From Polaromonas sp. (lineage in GTDB: Bacteria; Pseudomonadota; Gammaproteobacteria; Burkholderiales; Burkholderiaceae_C), in NCBI GenBank assembly GCA_013205645.1, contig JABMMH010000353.1:1-11662 (forward strand): a DNA stretch of 11,662 nucleotides, given 5' to 3'. Shown here in pieces: positions 6,641 to 11,662 of this stretch. Numbering within the stretch: position 1 is the stretch's first letter; the number at the start of each line of letters is the position of its first letter. Under the pieces are notes generated by a model, which did not search any database, was not told where the DNA came from, and was given only the letters and a program-made list of their open reading frames with translations. Position numbers and translations under genes: made by a program.

Positions 6641-7469
6641 GTTCAAACTCACCAGCCTCAACCTCAATGGCATCCGCTCCGCCACCAGCAAAGGCGTGGA
6701 AGCTTGGCTCGAAAAAGCCAAGCCCGATTGTATTTGCGTGCAAGAGATCAAAGCCCAAGCCCCAGACATGGCCGGCCGTTTTGAATCGCTAGCGGGGCTC
6801 AAAGGACATTTCCAGTTCGCCGAAAAAAAAGGCTACTCAGGCGTCGGCGTCTACACCCGCCACGAGCCGAGCGACGTCATCGTCGGCTACGGCTCCGACG
6901 AATTCAACGCTGAAGGCCGCTATGTGGAGTTGCGTTTTGACCGGCCGGGTCGCATGCACGCGCCCAAGTTGTCAATCATCAGCAGTTACTTTCCCAGCGG
7001 CTCGTCGGGCGAAGAACGGCAGGCCGCCAAGTTCCGCTTTTTGGCCGAAATGGCCCCGCACCTAGCGGCTCTCAAAAGCGACGGCCGCGAGCTCGTGCTG
7101 TGTGGCGACATCAACATCGCGCACCAAGAAATCGACCTGAAGAACTTCAAAGGCAACAAGAAAAACAGCGGCTTCACGCCCGAAGAACGCGCCTGGATGA
7201 CCGCGCTCTTGCAATCCGCGGAGCAAGGCCCCTCGGAAGGCGGCGGCATGGTCGACGTCTACCGCCGCCTGCAACCGACCACCACCGACGCTTGCTACAC
7301 CTGGTGGAGCAACCGCGGTCAAGCCTATGCCAAGAACGTGGGCTGGCGGCTCGACTACCACTTGGCGACACCGGCCTTGGCATCCTTGGCGCGTACCGAA
7401 GCGATTTACAAAGACGAGAAGTTTTCGGACCATGCACCGATCACGATTGAGTACGACTTCGCGCTTTGA
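6639..7469 (+). CDS. xth: Exodeoxyribonuclease III (AP endonuclease, ExoIII/Xth family)
   Basis: Mg2+-dependent base-excision-repair enzyme that cuts DNA 5' of abasic sites and trims 3' ends. All motifs of the exonuclease-endonuclease-phosphatase fold are present: LTSLNLNGIRSA at the N-terminus (Asn), CVQEIKAQ (metal-binding Glu), YSGVGVYTR, GDINIAHQEIDLKN (catalytic Asp-Asn), WWSNRG and GWRLDYHLAT, and the terminal FSDHAPITIEY (Asp-His). From the TTG at 6639 the protein is 276 residues. I chose this start because it has a GGGAA ribosome site and gives the common family start (M)FKLTSLNLNG. An ATG at 6627 would add four residues but lacks a ribosome site; the frame is open back to 6519. The gene diverges from pyrE. 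Confidence 0.95.
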   Translation: MFKLTSLNLNGIRSATSKGVEAWLEKAKPDCICVQEIKAQAPDMAGRFESLAGLKGHFQFAEKKGYSGVGVYTRHEPSDVIVGYGSDEFNAEGRYVELRFDRPGRMHAPKLSIISSYFPSGSSGEERQAAKFRFLAEMAPHLAALKSDGRELVLCGDINIAHQEIDLKNFKGNKKNSGFTPEERAWMTALLQSAEQGPSEGGGMVDVYRRLQPTTTDACYTWWSNRGQAYAKNVGWRLDYHLATPALASLARTEAIYKDEKFSDHAPITIEYDFAL

Positions 7470-7570
7470 CGCCGCTCTCGTCTGAGGATTGAAGGCTAGG
7501 ACGCTTTTTCTCGTACGCAGTCAAAGCACATTGCCCAGCGCAAAAATGCCTGAGACAGTCTTCAAATGTA

Positions 7571-7595
7571 TATCTAAAGTTGCTATTTCTAGATA
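7571..7595. promoter_or_regulatory. Inverted repeat upstream of the BCCT operon, possible operator
   Basis: TATCTA (7571-7576) and TAGATA (7590-7595) are exact reverse complements 13 nt apart, so the half-sites are 19 bp centre to centre, nearly two helix turns. They flank a possible -35 element (TTGCTA, 7580-7585), where a bound repressor would block RNA polymerase. The arms are short, so chance is possible. Confidence 0.3.
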
Positions 7596-7609
7596 AAGTG
7601 ACACACAAT
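7580..7609 (+). promoter_or_regulatory. Weak candidate sigma-70 promoter for the BCCT operon
   Basis: TTGCTA (7580-7585) and CACAAT (7604-7609) each match four of six consensus bases and are 18 bp apart. Transcription would begin near 7616, about 28 nt before the ATG. The match is mediocre, which would suit an activated or osmotically regulated promoter, but this is only a candidate. Confidence 0.3.
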
Positions 7610-7643
7610 ATGCCGCTTCAATAAAAATTAAAGGACCTCTCTC

Positions 7644-9275
7644 ATGAGCAACCCCAAAGATCCGATGATCCCTGACGGCCGTGTCAATCCGATCCAGACC
7701 GACTACAAGGTGGGTCAGGACAACATCGTGATGAACATCGGTCCCTTCGGTTTGGACATCCACAACCGCGTCTTTGCCGTCTCCGGCCTGCTGGTGGTCG
7801 CGTTCGTGCTTCTGACGCTGATGTTCCAGACGCAAGTTGAACCACTGTTCACCAGCATGCGCGGCTGGCTGACCTCGAACCTCGACTGGTTCTTCATCAG
7901 CTCGGCCAACATCTTCGTCGTCGTCTGCCTTGGTATTGCAGTCTCTCCGCTAGGGCGGGTGCGGCTGGGCGGCACCGAGGCCAAGCCCGACTACACCTAC
8001 CTGAGTTGGTTCTCGATGTTGTTCGCAGCAGGCATGGGCATCGGCCTGATGTTCTTCGGCGTGTCCGAGCCGCTGACGCACTTCGGGACTGCCATGGGCG
8101 GCACCGTCGTCGAGAACGGCGTGCGAACCGACTGGGCGCCGCTGGGCGCTGCTGCCGGTGACGCGGCCGGGGCCGCGCGTCTGGGCTTGGCGGCCACCAT
8201 CTTCCATTGGGCGCTGCATCCTTGGGCGATCTACGCGGTGATCGCGCTCGGCCTGGCCTTGTTTTCATTCAACAAGGGATTGCCGTTGACCATGCGCAGC
8301 GTGTTCTACCCGCTGCTGGGCGAGCGCGTCTGGGGCTGGCCTGGCCACGTGATCGACATCTTGGCCGTCATCGCCACCATGTTTGGGCTGGCCACTTCGC
8401 TCGGCTTCGGCGCAGCCCAGGCCAGTGCCGGTCTGAACTTCCTGTTCGGTGTGCCGTTGGGCGCCACGACTCAGGTCGTGCTGGTGATCGCCATCACCGC
8501 CATCGCACTGGGATCGGTATTGGCCGGTCTGGACGCCGGCGTCAAGCGCCTGTCCGAGATCAACATGATCTTGGCGCTGCTGCTGCTGGTTTTCGTGATT
8601 GCAGTGGGCCCGACGATGGCCGTGCTGGGCGGCTTGGTCAACAGCTTGGGCGCCTACCTGCAGTACCTTCCCGCGTTGTCGAACCCGATCAACCGCGAAG
8701 ACGCCAATTTCGTGCAGGGCTGGACGGCCTTCTACTGGGCTTGGTGGATCAGCTGGTCGCCGTTCGTCGGCATGTTTATCGCGCGCGTCTCGCGCGGCCG
8801 CACAGTGCGCGAGTTCTTGGTCTCCGTGCTGATCGTGCCCTCACTGGCTTGCGTGGTGTGGATGGCAGTGTTTGGCGGCACGGCCATCACCCAAGTGATA
8901 AGCGATGGTTATCAGTCCGCAGTCAACGCCGACCTGCCCCTGCAGCTTTTCATGGTGCTGGACGCGCTGCCGCTGGCCCAGATCTCGTCCTTCATCGGTC
9001 TCGTGCTGGTGGTGGTGTTCTTCGTCACCTCGTCTGACTCTGGCTCGCTGGTCATCGATGTCATCGCATCGGGCGGCAAGGTCGACGCCCCTGTCCCGCA
9101 ACGCGTGTTCTGGTGCACGCTGCAAGGCTTGGTCGCCATCGCACTGATCCTCGGCGGCGGACTCGGCGCGTTGCAGGCCATGGCGGTGTCTACCGGCCTG
9201 CCCTTCACCATCGTGCTGCTGGTGTCGGTCGTCTCCTTGATCAAGGGCTTGATGTCGGAGCCGCGCGGCCGCTGA
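7644..9275 (+). CDS. BCCT-family transporter (betaine/choline/carnitine type)
   Basis: A 543-residue, 12-helix inner-membrane symporter of the betaine-choline-carnitine family, importing quaternary ammonium compounds with Na+ or H+. Diagnostic features are the glycine-rich TM3 segment AAGMGIGLMFFGVSEP (128-143), the aromatic box in TM4 at W189, W194 and Y197 (same spacing, and even numbering, as in Corynebacterium BetP), the family signature GWTAFYWAWWISWSPFVGMF (359-378) giving W367, W368 and W371, and TSSDSGS (462-468), matching the BetP Na2-site region. The full Trp box points to a trimethylammonium substrate such as glycine betaine or choline; the Gly-rich segment, without the Met of CaiT, argues for Na+ coupling. 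The N-terminus is short (about 42 residues), and the C-terminus ends just after TM12, lacking the long tail of osmosensing BetP and BetT, so it may not be osmotically activated. The AAAGGA site supports the ATG. The DUF294 gene follows after 26 nt. Confidence 0.94.
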   Translation: MSNPKDPMIPDGRVNPIQTDYKVGQDNIVMNIGPFGLDIHNRVFAVSGLLVVAFVLLTLMFQTQVEPLFTSMRGWLTSNLDWFFISSANIFVVVCLGIAVSPLGRVRLGGTEAKPDYTYLSWFSMLFAAGMGIGLMFFGVSEPLTHFGTAMGGTVVENGVRTDWAPLGAAAGDAAGAARLGLAATIFHWALHPWAIYAVIALGLALFSFNKGLPLTMRSVFYPLLGERVWGWPGHVIDILAVIATMFGLATSLGFGAAQASAGLNFLFGVPLGATTQVVLVIAITAIALGSVLAGLDAGVKRLSEINMILALLLLVFVIAVGPTMAVLGGLVNSLGAYLQYLPALSNPINREDANFVQGWTAFYWAWWISWSPFVGMFIARVSRGRTVREFLVSVLIVPSLACVVWMAVFGGTAITQVISDGYQSAVNADLPLQLFMVLDALPLAQISSFIGLVLVVVFFVTSSDSGSLVIDVIASGGKVDAPVPQRVFWCTLQGLVAIALILGGGLGALQAMAVSTGLPFTIVLLVSVVSLIKGLMSEPRGR

Positions 9276-9301
9276 CGTGTCCAACCACCCACGGAGCAGG
9301 C

Positions 9302-11179
9302 ATGCAAGTTGAACAGATCGAAATACTCGATTTTCTGCGCGGTCTGCCGGTTCTACAAGGTCTGCCCGAGGACGCGCTGCAACTTGCAGCAGCAGCCGTG
9401 GATGTTCGCTACCACCCTGCCGGCCAGCGCATTCTTGAGTTCGGTGACACAGCGCAGAACTGGTTCATCCTGCGCAGCGGTGCGGTCGAGGTCTACCGGC
9501 GCGACGGCAGCCTGTACAACCGACTGGCCGCCGGCGGTCACTTCGGCGAGTTCGGCCTGCTGCGTCACCGGCGCGTGCGCTTTCCAACAACCGCGCTTGA
9601 GGACTGCCTTGTTTACCTGATCCCTGAGCCGGTGTTCACCGAGCTGTTCGAGGCCTACCCGGACTTCGCCGATCAGGTTGAGATTGAGGACAACAGCCGC
9701 CTGCGCAGCGCGGTGCAAGGCCGTGACGGCAGCGGCGAAATCCTGACGGAGCCTGTTGAAACACTGGTCAGTCGTGCAGCGGTGATGGTCGACGGCAGCG
9801 CCAGCGCGCGAGATGCCGCCACACGCATGACCGACGAAGGGGTGTCGTGCCTGCTCGTCACCGCACCCAACGCGGACGCCGACGCGCCCGCGCAGCTGGT
9901 GGGCATCGTCACCGACCGCGACCTGCGCACGCGACTGATCGCCACCGGCTTGCCTTTTGACACGCCAGTGCAGCAACTGATGACGCCAACGCTGGTGTCT
10001 GTGCAGCACGAGCAGCGCGTGTCCGATGCTTGGCAGCAGATGCTGCGCCACAACGTGCACCATCTGCCGGTGCTCAAACAGGAACAACCGATCGGTGTCA
10101 TCACGCTGTCCGACCTGATCCGCAACGAATCGAACCAGAGCGTCTACCTCGTCGGCCGCATCCTGCGCTGCAAGAACGTTGATGAGCTGGTCGCACTGGC
10201 CACCGATGTGCGGGCCTGCTTTCTGCAGCTGGCACAAGCCGAGACGCATGCGAAGCTGGTGGGCGTCACGACGTCGGCCCTGGGCCGCAGCTTCCAGCAG
10301 CGACTCCTTGAGCTGGCCGAGGCCGAACTCGGCCCACCGCCCGTGCGCTATTGCTTTCTCGCACTGGGCTCGGTGGCGCGCCAAGAGCAGCTCTTGGTGT
10401 CCGACCAAGACAACGCGCTGGTGCTGGCCAACGATTTCGACCCGGTCCGGCACGACGCCTATTTCAAGGCGCTGGCCACCCGCGTCAGCGACGGTCTGGA
10501 CCTCTGCGGCTACCCTTATTGCACGGGCGGTGTGATGGCGACAAACGATGCCTGGCGCCAGCCCCTGAAAGTGTGGGAGCAGATCTTCACGCGCTGGATC
10601 GAACAGCCAACGGCGCAGGATTTGCTCAACAGCAGCATCTTCTTCGACCTCGACTGTGTCGCGGGACAGCCCGCGCTGATTGAGCGCCTGCGCCATCAAA
10701 TCGCTCGCCAGGCCAAGGCCAGCCCGCGCTTCTTGGCCAGCATGGCGCGCAACGCGCTGCTGCGCACGCCGCCACTCGGATTTTTCAAGGGCTTCGTGAT
10801 GGAGTCCGACGGCCGTCAAGCCAACACCATCAACCTGAAGCGGCGCGGCACTGCACCGCTGGTTGACTTGATTCGTGTCCATGCGCTGGCGGTGGGCTCG
10901 TCTGCGCGCAATTCATTCACCCGCATCAAAGACGTGACCGACGCCGGCATCCTGCCGCCTGGGCGGGGCCGGGACTTGGGTGCCGCACTGGCATTCATCT
11001 CGTCGGTCCGGATCCGCCACATGGCTGACGACCTGACCAGCGGACGCGAGCCCGACAACAGCATCGAGCCCGACAACTTATCGGACTTTGATCGTAAGAA
11101 CCTGCGCGAAGCCTTCCTCGTGCTGGACGGCGCTCAACAGTTCCTGAAGTTTCGCTACCAGCCTGGCCGCACGAACTGA
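9302..11179 (+). CDS. cNMP-binding-fold / CBS-pair / DUF294 nucleotidyltransferase-like protein
   Basis: A 625-residue, apparently cytoplasmic multidomain protein. Residues ~10-130 form a cyclic-nucleotide-binding-like beta roll (GGHFGEFGLL, 78-87). Residues ~155-275 are two CBS motifs, which in other proteins bind adenine nucleotides (VGIVTDRDLR at 200-209; LPVLKQEQPIGVITLSDLI at 255-273). Residues ~300-440 are the DUF294 putative nucleotidyltransferase domain, related to the GlnD uridylyltransferase, with LGSVARQEQ (355-363) and the acidic DQDNALV (368-374). Residues ~480-620 are the DUF294 C-terminal helical domain. The possible metal-binding acids D368 and D370 are kept, so activity is plausible, but no substrate is known. 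The usual Arg-Ser/Thr-Ala of cNMP binders is replaced by PTTA (95-98), so cAMP binding is doubtful. GGAG five bases before the ATG at 9302 fixes the start; the frame is open much further upstream, but only as overlap with the transporter gene. It likely regulates, or responds to, the co-transcribed transporter. Confidence 0.92.
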   Translation: MQVEQIEILDFLRGLPVLQGLPEDALQLAAAAVDVRYHPAGQRILEFGDTAQNWFILRSGAVEVYRRDGSLYNRLAAGGHFGEFGLLRHRRVRFPTTALEDCLVYLIPEPVFTELFEAYPDFADQVEIEDNSRLRSAVQGRDGSGEILTEPVETLVSRAAVMVDGSASARDAATRMTDEGVSCLLVTAPNADADAPAQLVGIVTDRDLRTRLIATGLPFDTPVQQLMTPTLVSVQHEQRVSDAWQQMLRHNVHHLPVLKQEQPIGVITLSDLIRNESNQSVYLVGRILRCKNVDELVALATDVRACFLQLAQAETHAKLVGVTTSALGRSFQQRLLELAEAELGPPPVRYCFLALGSVARQEQLLVSDQDNALVLANDFDPVRHDAYFKALATRVSDGLDLCGYPYCTGGVMATNDAWRQPLKVWEQIFTRWIEQPTAQDLLNSSIFFDLDCVAGQPALIERLRHQIARQAKASPRFLASMARNALLRTPPLGFFKGFVMESDGRQANTINLKRRGTAPLVDLIRVHALAVGSSARNSFTRIKDVTDAGILPPGRGRDLGAALAFISSVRIRHMADDLTSGREPDNSIEPDNLSDFDRKNLREAFLVLDGAQQFLKFRYQPGRTN

Positions 11180-11191
11180 AGTCGGGCCCGC

Positions 11192-11662
11192 ATGCTGCAC
11201 CGGGATTTCCTCAAACCGCCGGCCCGTGCCGAGGCCTCAGCAGTTGCCACGCCGGACTGGCCACAACGCTTTCAGGCATTGGCCGCGACAACGCGCGATG
11301 TGCGGCTGCAGGCCTACTACGCGGCGGGCGTGCCGAGCGCTGATGCAGCGCTTTCGAGCGTGCCGATGGCCGCGCTGGACATCGAGACCACCGGCCTAGA
11401 GCCAGGCCGACACGAGATCGTCAGCATCGCCTTGGTGCCGATGAACCTGGCTCAGATCCAAAGCAGCGGCACCCGGCACTGGATCGTCAAGCCGCAAGGG
11501 GACTTGACGGCCGAGTCGGTGACTTTTCACGGCATCACGCATTCGCAGGTCGCGCAGGCACCTGACCTCGACACAGTGCTGCAGTCCCTGCTGACGGCAA
11601 TGGCCGGCCGTGTGCTGGTCGTCCATTGCCGGGAGATTGAACGCGGCTTCCTGGATGCGGCG
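11192..11662 (+). CDS. DnaQ-like 3'-5' exonuclease (3' end beyond window)
   Basis: The frame from the ATG at 11192 stays open for 157 codons to the last base of the window. Residues ~60-157 are the start of an RNase T/DnaQ-type DEDD exonuclease domain, as in the proofreading epsilon subunit of DNA polymerase III. The Exo I motif is ALDIETTGLEPGRHEIVSIA (61-80), with metal ligands D63 and E65, and FHGITHSQV (112-120) is also typical. The Exo II motif reads VVHCREIERGFLD (143-155), with Cys and Glu where most members have Asn and Asp. A ~55-residue N-terminal extension (MLHRDFLKPPARAEA...) precedes the domain; this and the Exo II variant suggest a specialised subfamily rather than the replicative epsilon subunit. 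It starts 12 nt after the DUF294 stop with a poor ribosome site, so it is probably co-transcribed and translationally coupled. Confidence 0.88.
   Translation, partial: MLHRDFLKPPARAEASAVATPDWPQRFQALAATTRDVRLQAYYAAGVPSADAALSSVPMAALDIETTGLEPGRHEIVSIALVPMNLAQIQSSGTRHWIVKPQGDLTAESVTFHGITHSQVAQAPDLDTVLQSLLTAMAGRVLVVHCREIERGFLDAA

Larger units (their letters stand above)
7470..7643. other. Intergenic region between xth and the BCCT transporter gene
   Basis: This AT-richer gap of 174 nt carries the presumed promoter of the downstream operon. GCTTTGAC, ending at the xth stop (7463-7470), is repeated in inverted form as GTCAAAGC at 7520-7527, with a 49-nt spacer. A weak CGTC...GACG pairing followed by CTTTTT (near 7504-7509) is the only, poor, terminator candidate for xth. 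The Shine-Dalgarno AAAGGA (7630-7635) precedes the BCCT ATG by 8 nt. Confidence 0.5.

Noticed and set aside
5861..6784. 307-codon plus-strand frame over pyrE
   Set aside because: Shadow of pyrE: His- and Gln-rich product without a family, and no ribosome site or context for it.
6629..6802. 58-codon upstream extension of the pyrE frame
   Set aside because: It is antisense to the xth start, would give an abnormally long enzyme, and the ATG at 6628 has a good ribosome site and the family N-terminus.
9113..9301. N-terminal extension of the DUF294 frame into the BCCT gene
   Set aside because: It runs out of frame through the last helix of the transporter; the ATG at 9302 has GGAG at ideal spacing and begins just before the first domain.
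9353..10882. 509-codon open frame on the minus strand, antisense to the DUF294 gene
   Set aside because: It is the mirror of a GC-rich coding sequence; the product is low-complexity (rich in Arg, His, Gln, Val), shows no domain, and the plus-strand reading has clear CBS and DUF294 motifs.
1..11662. Search by eye for CRISPR repeats, tRNA genes, insertion-sequence ends and phage or integrase genes
   Set aside because: No regularly spaced repeats, cloverleaf-like sequence, transposase motif or integrase motif was seen.

Overview
The window looks like a chromosome segment of a betaproteobacterium, most likely Burkholderiales near Comamonadaceae. This rests on protein resemblance (gatB, pyrE, exonuclease III, the TRAP genes), the moderately high GC and remembered gene neighbourhoods. 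No rRNA or other marker fixes the genus.

Layout. (1) The 3' two-thirds of gatB (tRNA amidotransferase subunit B, + strand) opens the window. (2) A four-gene minus-strand cluster follows, in transcription order dctP, dctQ, dctM and a gamma-glutamyltranspeptidase-fold amidohydrolase. Spacings are 14 nt, an 8-nt overlap and 24 nt, so it reads as one operon. It has a very good sigma-54 (-24/-12) promoter at 5674-5690, a perfect 9+9 inverted repeat about 80 bp further upstream that fits an activator site, and an intrinsic terminator that lies on the gatB stop codon. (3) pyrE (-) and an exonuclease III gene (+) diverge from almost the same base; a small GGAAATTCC palindrome gives each a Shine-Dalgarno sequence. 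(4) A plus-strand operon holds a BCCT-family betaine/choline-type transporter, a cNMP-fold/CBS/DUF294 nucleotidyltransferase-like protein, and a DnaQ-like 3'-5' exonuclease cut by the window end.

How the genes may work together. The TRAP binding protein resembles 2-oxo-acid binders (TakP type). The downstream hydrolase has no signal peptide and resembles the HpxW (oxamate amidohydrolase) branch of the GGT family. Oxamate is the amide analogue of 2-oxo acids such as pyruvate. A coherent hypothesis is uptake of oxamate or a related 2-oxo amide followed by cytoplasmic release of ammonia, under sigma-54 control. The second unit pairs a Na+-coupled transporter with a DUF294 protein and an epsilon-like exonuclease. 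As I recall, this pair also sits beside other sodium/solute symporters in gammaproteobacteria; its function is not established.

I saw no tRNA, rRNA, CRISPR array, insertion sequence or integrase.
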